From positions 1 to 63,467 of the forward strand of contig NZ_PJJP01000020.1 of NCBI RefSeq assembly GCF_002929555.1: a stretch of 63,467 nt of DNA. The letters run 5' to 3'. Within the stretch, counting starts at the first letter, position 1; each line of letters begins with the position of its first letter. Below, piece by piece: positions 26,596 to 34,748 of this stretch. This DNA comes from Cryobacterium sp. N22. Lineage in GTDB: Bacteria; Actinomycetota; Actinomycetes; Actinomycetales; Microbacteriaceae. Below the pieces are notes generated by a model, which did not search any database, was not told the origin of the DNA, and saw only the letters and a list, made by a program, of their open reading frames with translations. Both the position numbers and the translations under genes were made by a program.

Positions 26596-27801
26596 GTGAC
26601 ACCGGCGCCGAAGACAAAGGAACAGACCCTCACCTGGTTGCGCACAATTTCGGGTGAGTTGTCTACGGCGACTCTGAAACGACTCGAGGACACGCTGCCC
26701 TGGTATGGCGATATGCCACCAGGGCGGCGGTCCGCCGTCGGCCTGGTGGCCCAGGCCGGCATCACCTCCTTCATCTCCTGGTACGACGACCCGCGGTCGA
26801 CACCGTGGATCGCGGCGGACGTCTTCGGCGCCGCCCCCAGGGAACTGCTCCGCTCGGTGAGCCTGCAGCAGACCCTGCAGCTGATCAGGGTCACCGTCGA
26901 GGTCGTCGAGGAACGCGTCAAGGACGGCTCGGAGACCCTCCGCGAGGCGATCCTGCTGTACTCCCGCGAAATAGCCTTCGGGGCCGCGGATGTCTATGCT
27001 CGCGCCGCCGAGGCCCGGGGACTCTGGGACGCCAGGCTCGAAGCGCTGGTGGTCGACTCCATCCTCAGCGGCGAGTACGACGACGAGCTGCCCAGCCGGA
27101 TCGCGGCCCTCGGCTGGCACGGCCATGGTGAGGTCTGCGTGCTCGTCGGCACCACACCGAAAATGCTCGACGTCGACCAGCTGCGCCGGGCAGCCCGGCA
27201 CATGACCGCCGATGTGCTCATCGGCGTGCAGGGCAACCGGCTGGTGCTGGTCATCGGCCGCGCCCACCCGGCCAATCCCGAGACCGACGAGGCCGGCGGC
27301 ACGTCGGCGTCGCTCAGCTTCATGGAGATCGCCATGCAGCTCGAGCCCAGCTTCGGGCCCGGTCATCTTGTGCTCGGCCACGAGGTCCCCAACCTCGTTG
27401 ACGCCTCCAAGAGCGCCAAGGCGGCCCTGGCCGGCTTCGCCGTGGCCCGTTCGTGGCGGAATGCGCCCCGGCCGGTGCAGGCGGACGATCTGCTCCCGGA
27501 GCGGGCACTGGCCGGCGATCCGCTCGCGCGGGCCACACTCATCCACCGGATCTACCGCCCCCTGCAGGCGCACTCCACCGAACTCCTCACCACCCTGTGG
27601 TGCTACCTGGACAACGGGCGGTCGCTCGAAGCGACGGCGCGTGAACTGTTCGTGCACCCCAATACCGTGCGCTACCGCCTCAAACGGGTGTCCGACGTGA
27701 TCGGCTACGACGCGACCGGGGCCAGGGAGGCGCTCATCCTGCAGGCCGCGCTGATCATCGGTTCGATCAGCGACCACGACGGCTCGACCCGACGCCGCTG
27801 A
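26596..27801 (+). CDS. fasR: PucR-type transcriptional activator of fatty acid synthesis, FasR-like
   Basis: 401 residues from GTG 26596. A long N-terminal alpha-helical and GGDEF-like regulatory region of the CdaR/PucR type is followed by a C-terminal PucR helix-turn-helix (SLEATARELFVHPNTVRYRLKR). In Streptomyces the equivalent gene directly precedes fabD and activates the fabD-fabH-acpP-fabF operon. The same order here supports that role. The start is only 8 nt after aceE, so it is probably co-transcribed. A longer in-frame reading into aceE is an artefact. Confidence 0.88.
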   Translation: MTPAPKTKEQTLTWLRTISGELSTATLKRLEDTLPWYGDMPPGRRSAVGLVAQAGITSFISWYDDPRSTPWIAADVFGAAPRELLRSVSLQQTLQLIRVTVEVVEERVKDGSETLREAILLYSREIAFGAADVYARAAEARGLWDARLEALVVDSILSGEYDDELPSRIAALGWHGHGEVCVLVGTTPKMLDVDQLRRAARHMTADVLIGVQGNRLVLVIGRAHPANPETDEAGGTSASLSFMEIAMQLEPSFGPGHLVLGHEVPNLVDASKSAKAALAGFAVARSWRNAPRPVQADDLLPERALAGDPLARATLIHRIYRPLQAHSTELLTTLWCYLDNGRSLEATARELFVHPNTVRYRLKRVSDVIGYDATGAREALILQAALIIGSISDHDGSTRRR

Positions 27802-27833
27802 GCCGCCGGCTCACCCCGCTGCGGGGCGATTTG

Positions 27834-27849
27834 CGTTTCTGGACAAACG
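27834..27849. promoter_or_regulatory. Candidate operator upstream of fabD
   Basis: Inverted repeat CGTTT-n6-AAACG, located 17 nt upstream of a -10-like TAGATT (27866-27871). This is where an activator such as FasR would contact the -35 region. No experimental FasR consensus was available for comparison. Confidence 0.4.
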
Positions 27850-27912
27850 TTCCGCGGATAGTCGGTAGATTACCCACACCCTCCGTTCATTCCTACTTGG
27901 GAGACTAAGGAA

Positions 27913-28833
27913 ATGATTGTTGTCGTCTGTCCCGGTCAGGGCTCGCAAACGCCCGGATTCCTCGAACCGTGGCTGCAGAACCCGGCCTACGCCGAACAGC
28001 TCCGCACCATGTCGGAGCAGTCCTCGACCGACCTCGTCACCGCGGGAACGCTCGCCGACGCCGACACCATCCGCGACACCGCGATCGCCCAGCCGCTCAT
28101 TGTGGCCGCCGGTCTCCTCGCCCTGACCGCCCTCTTCGCGGACGGCCGCCGCGCCGCCATCGGCGGCATCGCCGGTCACTCCGTCGGTGAGATCACCGCC
28201 GCTGCGGGCGCCGGAGTGCTCAGCAGCGCAGACGCGCTCACCTTCGTCGGGGAGCGTGGGCGCGCCATGAAGGCCGCCGCCGCCCTCACCCCCACCGGAA
28301 TGAGCGCCGTCCTCGGCGGTGACGAGGCCGAACTCCTGGCCCGACTCGCCGACCTCGGCCTGGAACCGGCCAACTTCAACGGCGGCGGCCAGGTTGTGGT
28401 CGCCGGAGACCTCGACGCTCTCGCCGCCCTCGCCGCCGACCCGCCCGCCAAGAGCCGCATCGTGCCGTTGCAGGTCGCCGGTGCCTTCCACACCCGCCAC
28501 ATGCGCCCCGCCGTGGCCCACCTCGCCGACGTGGCGACCGGGCTGGACCCGCTGAGCCCGACCCTGCCGCTCTGGACGAATCACGACGGCAGCACGGTGA
28601 CCGACGGGGCGCGTTTCGTCGACCTGCTCGTCGGCCAGGTCTCGTCGCCGGTACGGTGGGACCTGTGTATGCAGTCGTTTGCCGACGCCGGAGTGACCGG
28701 AATCATCGAGGTCGCACCGGCCGGCGCACTCGTCGGACTGGCCAAGCGCGCCCTGCGGGGCATCCCGAGCGTGGCCATCAAGACCCCCGACGACCTGCCC
28801 GCTGCGTACGACCTGATCGACCGCCAGGCCTGA
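27913..28833 (+). CDS. fabD: Malonyl CoA-ACP transacylase FabD
   Basis: 306 residues. Loads malonyl from CoA onto ACP. GQGSQTPGF at the N-terminus, the nucleophile motif GHSVGE (about 89-94) and the catalytic His in GAFHTRHM. Start ATG with TAAGGA upstream. First gene of the FAS-II cluster fabD-fabH-acpP-fabF, 111 nt after fasR. Confidence 0.97.
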   Translation: MIVVVCPGQGSQTPGFLEPWLQNPAYAEQLRTMSEQSSTDLVTAGTLADADTIRDTAIAQPLIVAAGLLALTALFADGRRAAIGGIAGHSVGEITAAAGAGVLSSADALTFVGERGRAMKAAAALTPTGMSAVLGGDEAELLARLADLGLEPANFNGGGQVVVAGDLDALAALAADPPAKSRIVPLQVAGAFHTRHMRPAVAHLADVATGLDPLSPTLPLWTNHDGSTVTDGARFVDLLVGQVSSPVRWDLCMQSFADAGVTGIIEVAPAGALVGLAKRALRGIPSVAIKTPDDLPAAYDLIDRQA

Positions 28834-28863
28834 ATCAGCCAGAGTCGCCACCGGAAGAGACGA

Positions 28864-29865
28864 ATGACCCAGCCACAACTCCTGCAGTCGCAGGGCGCCC
28901 AGTACACCCGAATTCTCGCCGTCGGCGCCGCCCGCGGTGACCTCATCGTTCCCAACGACGACATCGTCGGTCCGATCGACTCGTCCGACGAGTGGATTCA
29001 GCAGCGCACCGGAATCATCACCCGCACCAGGGCCAGCCAGGACGTCCAGGCCGTCGACCTCGCCACGACCGCCGCGCTCGAGGCCATCGAACGGTCCGGC
29101 ATCGCCCCGGAACTGATCGACGCCATCATCATCGCCACCATCAGCAACGGCCGCCAGACGCCGTCGATGGCCGCCGTCGTCGCCGAGCGCATCGGTGCGA
29201 TTCCCGCCGCCGCCTTCGACCTCAACGCCGCCTGCGCCGGCTACGCGTACGGGGTCGCCCAGGCGGATGCCCTCATCCGGTCAGGCGCCGCGCACTATGC
29301 CCTGGTCATCGGTGCGGAGAAGCTCTCCGACATGGTCGACCCGACCGACAGGAGCATCTCGTTCCTGCTCGGCGACGGCGCCGGCGCCGTTGTCATCGGC
29401 CCGAGCGACTACCCCGGCATCTCCGCCTCGGTGTGGGGCTCGGACGGGCGCGCTGATGCCGTGGGCATGAACGGCACCCTGCAGGAGTACCGTCGGGGCG
29501 AGAAGGAATGGCCGACGCTGCGCCAGGAGGGCCAGACCGTCTTCCGCTGGGCCGTCTGGGACATGGCGAAGATCGCCAAGCAGACCCTGGCCGCCGCCGG
29601 TATCACGGCCGACCAGCTCGCCGCCTTCATCCCGCACCAGGCGAACATGCGCATCGTCGACGAGTTCGCCAAGCAGCTCAAGCTGCCGGAGTCCGTCGTC
29701 ATCGCGCGCGACATCGCCACGACCGGGAACACCTCGGCCGCGTCGATCCCCCTTGCCACCCACCGCCTGCTCGAGGAACACCCCGAACTCAGCGGTGGCC
29801 TAGCCCTCCAGATCGGCTTCGGAGCCGGCCTGGTTTACGGCGCGCAGGTCGTTGTGCTGCCGTAG
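28864..29865 (+). CDS. fabH: 3-oxoacyl-ACP synthase III FabH
   Basis: 333 residues. Condenses acyl-CoA primers with malonyl-ACP to start fatty acid chains; in actinobacteria often branched-chain primers. Catalytic triad: C124 (NAACAGYAYG), His in IPHQANMRI and Asn in TTGNTSAAS. It follows fabD by 30 nt with a GGAAGAG ribosome site. Confidence 0.97.
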   Translation: MTQPQLLQSQGAQYTRILAVGAARGDLIVPNDDIVGPIDSSDEWIQQRTGIITRTRASQDVQAVDLATTAALEAIERSGIAPELIDAIIIATISNGRQTPSMAAVVAERIGAIPAAAFDLNAACAGYAYGVAQADALIRSGAAHYALVIGAEKLSDMVDPTDRSISFLLGDGAGAVVIGPSDYPGISASVWGSDGRADAVGMNGTLQEYRRGEKEWPTLRQEGQTVFRWAVWDMAKIAKQTLAAAGITADQLAAFIPHQANMRIVDEFAKQLKLPESVVIARDIATTGNTSAASIPLATHRLLEEHPELSGGLALQIGFGAGLVYGAQVVVLP

Positions 29866-29889
29866 CTTCCCTCTGTCCAACTAAACTGA

Positions 29890-29907
29890 GTCTCGGTCAA
29901 ACGAGAC
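29890..29907 (+). other. Small hairpin before acpP
   Basis: GTCTCG / CGAGAC with a 6-nt loop in the 62-nt gap between fabH and acpP, 7 nt before the AAGGAG ribosome site. It could act as an mRNA processing or stability element that raises acpP expression. Confidence 0.35.
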
Positions 29908-29927
29908 ACCCCCCAAGGAGAAACAAC

Positions 29928-30176
29928 ATGGCATTGTCCACCGAAGAAGTTCTTGCCGGCCTGGCCGAGCTCATCAACGACGAGACGGGCATCGCAACCG
30001 ACACGGTTGAGCTGGACAAGTCGTTCACCGACGACCTGGACATCGATTCCATCTCGATGATGACCATCGTGGTCAACGCCGAGGAAAAGTTCGACGTCAA
30101 GATCCCCGACGAAGAGGTCAAGAACCTCAAGACCGTCGGCGACGCCGTCGAGTTCATCGTCAAGGCCCAGGACTAG
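29928..30176 (+). CDS. acpP: Acyl carrier protein
   Basis: 82 residues, acidic, from ATG 29928 with a strong AAGGAG ribosome site. Carries acyl chains on a 4'-phosphopantetheine arm attached to S41 in DLDIDSISMM (classical DSL is DSI here). Third gene of the FAS-II cluster. Flanked by hairpins at 29890 and 30187, which may allow a higher level of ACP mRNA than of its neighbours. A longer in-frame reading into fabH is rejected. Confidence 0.97.
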   Translation: MALSTEEVLAGLAELINDETGIATDTVELDKSFTDDLDIDSISMMTIVVNAEEKFDVKIPDEEVKNLKTVGDAVEFIVKAQD

Positions 30177-30186
30177 GTCCACGCCC

Positions 30187-30221
30187 GAACGGGCCGGTTG
30201 GCTCTGCCAGCCGGCCCGTTC
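30187..30221 (+). terminator. Intra-operon hairpin between acpP and fabF
   Basis: 15-bp arms (30187-30201 and 30207-30221) with one G-T pair and a CTCTG loop, no T-run. Probably a partial terminator or 3' stabiliser for acpP mRNA within the operon. Confidence 0.65.
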
Positions 30222-30286
30222 TCCAGGGACGCTCCACCCGGGGTTTCCACCTCGCTTCGCGCACGTTCTCACGGAGAGTCGTTGTT

Positions 30287-31522
30287 ATGACCAAAAAAAT
30301 CGTTGTCACCGGCCTCGGTGCCACCTCCCCCCTCGGCGGGAACGCCACCGACACCTGGAACGCCCTCCTCGCCGGCGAGTCCGGCGCCTCTACTCTCGAC
30401 TACGAGTGGGTTGAGCGCACCGCGCTCCCCATCACCTTCGCCGCCCAGGCCAGGGTGCGCCCCGTCGACGTCCTGCCCCGCCAGGAAACCAAACGCCTCG
30501 ACCCGTCCAGCCAGTTCGCCCTGATCGCCGGCCGCGAGGCCTGGGCCGACGCCGGCATGCCCGCCGTCGAACCCGAACGACTCGCCGTCGACTGGGCCAC
30601 GGGCATCGGCGGAGTCTGGACTCTGCTCGACGCGTGGGACACCCTGCGTGAGCGTGGACCCCGCCGGGTTCTGCCCATGACCGTGCCCATGCTGATGCCC
30701 AACGGTCCCGGAGCAGCGATCGGCATGGACCTGCACGCCCGCGCCGGCATCACGACGGTCGTGTCCGCGTGTGCGTCCAGCACCGAGTCCCTCGTCAACG
30801 CGTACAACCGCCTGCAGGCCGGACTGGCCGACGTCGTCATCGCCGGTGGCTCAGAGGCGGCCATCCACCCGCTCCCGATCGCGTCCTTCGCGGCCATGCA
30901 GGCGCTCTCCAAGCGGAACGACTCCCCCGCCACCGCATCGCGCCCCTACGACGTCACCCGGGACGGCTTCGTGCTGGGCGAAGGCGCGGCAGCGCTCGTG
31001 ATCGAAACCGAAGAACACGCCCTCGCCCGTGGCGCGCACATCTACGCCGAGCTCCTCGGCGGCTCCATCACGAGCGACGCGTATCACATCACGGCACCGG
31101 ACCCCGAGGGTTCCGCCGCCGCCCGCGCCATGATCGCGACGATCCAGAACGCCGGCGCCGACCTGTCCGACGTGATGCACATCAACGCCCACGCCACGAG
31201 CACCCCGGTGGGCGACATCGCTGAGTACAACGCTCTCCGCCGCGTGTTCGGCGACCTCCTCGACGGCATCCCCGTCTCGGCGACCAAGGCGTCCACCGGC
31301 CACCTGCTCGGTGGTGCCGGTGCGATCGAGGCACTGTTCACGGTGAAGGCCCTGGCCGAGCGGATCCTGCCGCCGACCATCAACCTGACCGCGCAGGACC
31401 CCGCCATCCCGCTCGACGTGGTCACCTCGCCGCGTGCCCTGGGTGCCGGCGATCTGCTGGCCATCAGCAATTCGTTCGGCTTCGGCGGTCACAACGCCGT
31501 CGTCGCGTTCCGCTCGGTCTGA
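30287..31522 (+). CDS. fabF: 3-oxoacyl-ACP synthase II FabF
   Basis: 411 residues. Elongates acyl-ACP with malonyl-ACP. Catalytic C162 (VVSACASSTESL) and two histidines in INAHATSTPVGD and KASTGHLLGGAG; the C-terminal FGFGGHNAVV block is intact. CGGAGAG precedes the ATG. Last gene of the FAS-II cluster. Confidence 0.97.
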   Translation: MTKKIVVTGLGATSPLGGNATDTWNALLAGESGASTLDYEWVERTALPITFAAQARVRPVDVLPRQETKRLDPSSQFALIAGREAWADAGMPAVEPERLAVDWATGIGGVWTLLDAWDTLRERGPRRVLPMTVPMLMPNGPGAAIGMDLHARAGITTVVSACASSTESLVNAYNRLQAGLADVVIAGGSEAAIHPLPIASFAAMQALSKRNDSPATASRPYDVTRDGFVLGEGAAALVIETEEHALARGAHIYAELLGGSITSDAYHITAPDPEGSAAARAMIATIQNAGADLSDVMHINAHATSTPVGDIAEYNALRRVFGDLLDGIPVSATKASTGHLLGGAGAIEALFTVKALAERILPPTINLTAQDPAIPLDVVTSPRALGAGDLLAISNSFGFGGHNAVVAFRSV

Positions 31523-31528
31523 TCGGCT

Positions 31529-31554
31529 GCGGGCGGGGCCCCGGTCCCGCCCGC
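31529..31554. terminator. Bidirectional terminator between fabF and DUF3145
   Basis: 9-bp arms GCGGGCGGG / CCCGCCCGC with an 8-nt loop, between convergent stops. Confidence 0.75.
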
Positions 31555-31562
31555 ACCGGCGG

Positions 31563-32084
31563 CTAGCCGACGTTGTGCAGCCAGACGACGCTGGAGAAGT
31601 CGCTGGCGTGCCGGTACGGCTCCAGCTCGTCATCCCAGGCCTGGCCCAACGCCCGCCGCAGCTCGCTGTGCAGGTGCACGGTGTCGGTTCCCGCTGCGTG
31701 GATGGCGGCGCGCAGCCGGTCCTCCGGCAGAACGACGTTCCCGGCGGTGTCAGTCTGGGCGAAGTGGATGCCCAAGGCCGGCGTGTGCAGCCAGCGGCCG
31801 CCATCCCGGCCCGGTCCCGGGTCCTCCGTCACCTCGAACCGCAGGTGATCCCAGCCCAGCAGGGCGGAGGCGATGGCCGCGCCGCAGCCCGCTGCCCCCT
31901 CCCAGAAGAACTCCGCACGCTGGGTGCCCGCGAGGGCGGGCTGTTCGCTCCAGTCGAAACTGACAGCCTCGTCGAGCGCGCTGCCGGCGGCCCACTCCAC
32001 GTGGGGGCACAGGGCGCGCGGCGACGAGTGCACATACAAAACTCCCCGTGCAGCCGGTGACTGACGAGTTCGGGGTGCCGTCAT
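31563..32084 (-). CDS. DUF3145 domain protein
   Basis: 173 residues. The start GVLYVHSSPRALCPHVEWA and the Trp-rich middle (FFWEG, WDHLRFEVTE) match DUF3145, an actinobacteria-restricted family that sits beside FAS genes. There is no signal or membrane segment. Function is unknown; a role in fatty acid or cell-envelope metabolism is inferred from position. GGAG ribosome site 6 nt before the ATG. Convergent with fabF. Confidence 0.9.
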   Translation of the reverse strand: MTAPRTRQSPAARGVLYVHSSPRALCPHVEWAAGSALDEAVSFDWSEQPALAGTQRAEFFWEGAAGCGAAIASALLGWDHLRFEVTEDPGPGRDGGRWLHTPALGIHFAQTDTAGNVVLPEDRLRAAIHAAGTDTVHLHSELRRALGQAWDDELEPYRHASDFSSVVWLHNVG

Positions 32085-32235
32085 AGTGTTCTCCGTTCCC
32101 TGGGTGGTGTTCGAGGTGCGTCTTCCCCAACGATCTCGAACGACTGAAACCAGGACCCGCGGAACACTATTCGGCGGCTAGCTGAATTATGCCCCACCCG
32201 GCCGGGAAATCCCAACGCCCGGTGCTTCTCTAATG

Positions 32236-32241
32236 TATATT
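32236..32241 (+). promoter_or_regulatory. Putative -10 element of the PadR gene
   Basis: TATATT in an AT-rich patch (about 32229-32248) unusual for this GC-rich window. PadR regulators usually bind their own promoter here, but I could not define a convincing palindrome. Confidence 0.35.
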
Positions 32242-32295
32242 CGGTATGGCTTTAGAGGTCGACCGCGACCGTCGCAGCCGCAGGCTGGAGGCTTC

Positions 32296-32883
32296 GTGTC
32301 GGTACGCAATTCGCTCCTCGCCATCCTCACCATGGGTCCGGCGTACGGCTTCCAACTGCACGGCGAACTGCTGACCCGAACCGCCGGCCGGCGTACGGTC
32401 AACGTGGGACAGATCTACAGCACCTTGGAACGCCTGGTCCGGCAGGGCTCCGTTGAAGCGGCGGGCCACACTGAGGACGGCCTCCCGTTGTACAGGCTCA
32501 CCGACGACGGCCACGCCCAGGCTCTGCTGTGGCTGCAGGAGACCGACAGCGACTCCGGAGCCGACTGGAACGACATGCTGGACAGGGTGCTGATCGCCTC
32601 CTCCCTGCCGCACGTCGATCTCGGCCCGCTGCTGGCCGGATACCGAACCGCCTGGCTGCGGCGGCTGAACCGCGGCGGAGACCCCGGCGGGCCCCTCGCC
32701 GAATCCGGTCAGGAACAGTTGGCCACCGCGGCCCAGCTGCTCCAGGCCAGGGCAGCGCTGGCCTGGCTCGACACCGTGGCCTCCGTCGCGGATAGCCCTC
32801 CCGCGGACGAGGAACGCCGGCTGCACCGCGAGCTGCGCCTGCTGCGCCCCAAACGAGGCCGTCGGCCCAGCGTGTCGTCGTGA
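32296..32883 (+). CDS. PadR family transcriptional regulator
   Basis: 195 residues from GTG 32296, GGAG 5 nt upstream. An N-terminal winged helix (SVRNSLLAILTMGPAYGFQLHGEL then GQIYSTLERLVRQGSVE) is characteristic of PadR. The C-terminal helical part is shorter and less conserved, as expected for ligand and dimer contacts. The effector is unknown and no classical PadR target such as an efflux pump is adjacent. The alternative ATG at 32233 lacks a ribosome site. Confidence 0.88.
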   Translation: MSVRNSLLAILTMGPAYGFQLHGELLTRTAGRRTVNVGQIYSTLERLVRQGSVEAAGHTEDGLPLYRLTDDGHAQALLWLQETDSDSGADWNDMLDRVLIASSLPHVDLGPLLAGYRTAWLRRLNRGGDPGGPLAESGQEQLATAAQLLQARAALAWLDTVASVADSPPADEERRLHRELRLLRPKRGRRPSVSS

Positions 32884-32884
32884 G

Positions 32885-34624
32885 CTATTTCGCGTCCGCG
32901 TAGCTGTCCACCACCACGCAGGTCAGCGGGAAGTCCACCGGGAAATCGCCGAACAGCAGTCGTCCCGCCGTGGACGCCGCCTCGGTGACGATGCGCGACA
33001 CCTCGCCCGCCAGGGCCGCCGGGGTGTGCACAATGACCTCGTCGTGCAGGAAGAAGACCAGATGGGGTGTGTCCGCGAACGGGCTCGGAGGCGTCCGCGT
33101 ACCCGCCCCTCCCCGTGCGGCCGGGCCCGGCGGGCCCGTCAGGGTCCGAAGCCCCTTTCTGATCTCCGCCATCCAGCACAGCGCCCACTCCGCGGCGCTG
33201 CCCTGCACGATGAAGTTGCGGGTGAACCGGCCCCAGTCCCTGGCCTGGCTCCGGGCCCGGCGTTCGTCGGCCGGGGATGCCCCGGCCTCCGACGCGCGCG
33301 CCTGGTCGTCCTGCCAGTCGACCCCTGGCCGGGGTGAGGACCGGCCCAGCCGGGTACTGACCACGTCGCCGCGCTCCCCCGCCCTGGCCGCCGCCTCGGT
33401 CAGGGCCAGCGCCCGCGGGTACGCGCGCGCCAGCCGGGGCAGCAGGCGGCCGCTTTCCCCGGACGTGGCGCCGTACATGGCGCCGAGCATGGCGACCTTC
33501 GCGTGAGCCCGGGTTTCCACCACGCCGCTCGCCACGATTCCGGCGTACAGGTCCGTCCCCCGACCGGCGGCGGCCATGGCGGTATCCGTCGACAGAGCGG
33601 CGAGAATCCGGGGCTCCAATTGAGCGGCGTCCGCCACCACGAAGCTCCAGCCGGGGTCGGCCACGACAGCTCCGCGAATCTGCTTCGGGAGCTGCAGCGC
33701 GCCTCCGCCGCGGGTCGCCCAGCGGCCGGTCACCACCCCGCCCGGCAGATACTCGGGGTGAAAGCGGTCGTCGATGATCCAGCTCTCCATCCAGAACCAT
33801 CCGTTGGCGGCGAGCAGCCTGGACAGCTTCTTGTACCGCAGCAGGGGCTCGATGACGGGGTGTTCGAGTTTCTCCAACTCCCAGGCCCGGGTGGTCGCCA
33901 CGGCCAGTCCAGCCCGGTTCAGCGCCCGGAGCAGGTCTGGCGGGGAATCCGGGTTGACCTCCCGGTCGCCCAGTTCGGTGCGGATACGCACCGCGAGTTC
34001 TTCCAGCCGCGCCGGCCGGATGCCCGCTGCTACCCGCGGACCCAGCTCGGCGGTGAGTAGGCTGTCGTGGATCGCGCTGCGCCACGGCAGTCCGGCGAAC
34101 TGCATCTCGGCCGCGATCAGCGCGCCAACGGACTCCGCGGCCAGGAGCAGGCGCAACCGGCCGGGATCAGCCGAGGCTCGGACGGCCTGAAGCTGGGCTT
34201 GGAACTCCGCCAGGGCATCGTCATCGGCCGGCTCCGAACGGTCGTCCTCGGACACGCCCAGATCCATGTCGAACAGGGTGGTGCCGCGGGATTCGACGGG
34301 TGCGGCCGCGGCAGGCGCGTCCCAGCGGCTTGCCGGGGCGTTCGCCAGGGCGCTGCCGCCGGTCAGGGCCGAGTTGCGCAGGATGGCGTGGCACAGTCGG
34401 AGGTCGTGGCAGCGCTGCACCCTGATGCTCCCCCGCAACACGACGGGGTAGCTCCGCGCGGTGTCCTCCCAGACCCAGCGCACCCCGTCCTGGTCGCGTT
34501 CCTGCACCAGCGCACGGAACTGGGCGGTCGAGAGCACCCTGTCCACGCCCGCGGGGACGCCGGCGGAGTCCAGCTCCCTGACCCGGATCCGTTCCGAGGG
34601 CGAGCCGGTCACCAGGATGTACAC
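32885..34624 (-). CDS. Family A DNA polymerase-like protein without recognisable exonuclease site
   Basis: 579 residues from GTG 34624. The polymerase palm and fingers are recognisable: motif A FVVADAAQLEPRIL (Asp kept), motif B HAKVAMLGAMYG (Lys and Tyr kept), motif C FFLHDEVIVHT (His-Asp-Glu kept). The N-terminal third lacks the DxE exonuclease motif. Family members are annotated as bifunctional 3'-5' exonuclease/polymerase; here only the polymerase residues can be supported. Probably a repair polymerase. It ends 2 nt from the convergent PadR gene and starts next to tRNA-Met. Confidence 0.88.
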   Translation of the reverse strand: MYILVTGSPSERIRVRELDSAGVPAGVDRVLSTAQFRALVQERDQDGVRWVWEDTARSYPVVLRGSIRVQRCHDLRLCHAILRNSALTGGSALANAPASRWDAPAAAAPVESRGTTLFDMDLGVSEDDRSEPADDDALAEFQAQLQAVRASADPGRLRLLLAAESVGALIAAEMQFAGLPWRSAIHDSLLTAELGPRVAAGIRPARLEELAVRIRTELGDREVNPDSPPDLLRALNRAGLAVATTRAWELEKLEHPVIEPLLRYKKLSRLLAANGWFWMESWIIDDRFHPEYLPGGVVTGRWATRGGGALQLPKQIRGAVVADPGWSFVVADAAQLEPRILAALSTDTAMAAAGRGTDLYAGIVASGVVETRAHAKVAMLGAMYGATSGESGRLLPRLARAYPRALALTEAAARAGERGDVVSTRLGRSSPRPGVDWQDDQARASEAGASPADERRARSQARDWGRFTRNFIVQGSAAEWALCWMAEIRKGLRTLTGPPGPAARGGAGTRTPPSPFADTPHLVFFLHDEVIVHTPAALAGEVSRIVTEAASTAGRLLFGDFPVDFPLTCVVVDSYADAK

Positions 34625-34640
34625 AGTCTGTGCTTTCTCG

Positions 34641-34714
34641 TAGGGTGGACGGGACTTGAACCCGTGACCGTGCGGTTATGAGCCGCGTGCTCTAACCAGC
34701 TGAGCTACCACCCC
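34641..34714 (-). tRNA. tRNA-Met (anticodon CAT)
   Basis: 74 nt. The acceptor GGGGTGG pairs with CCACCCT (terminal G-U), anticodon loop CTCATAA, T-arm ACGGG/CCCGT. Elongator Met is most likely; a CAT-type Ile2 tRNA (lysidine-modified) is not excluded. It is not an initiator because it lacks the mismatched 1-72 pair and the GGG/CCC anticodon stem. Confidence 0.88.
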
Positions 34715-34748
34715 GTGCCTGACCATAGTATCGGCCGGACGCCGCCCT

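Noticed and set aside
26116..27801. A frame that appears to fuse the 3' part of aceE to fasR
   Set aside because: The extra N-terminal 160 codons overlap aceE in another frame and look like shadow sequence. GTG 26596 just after the aceE stop gives the family length.
32225..32300. A PadR operator palindrome in the AT-rich patch
   Set aside because: The repeats found (GTAT...GTAT) are direct rather than inverted, so I could not support a specific operator.
34641..34714. tRNA-Ile2 instead of tRNA-Met
   Set aside because: The CAT anticodon cannot separate them. The overall sequence fits elongator Met better, so Met is reported with Ile2 as a stated alternative.
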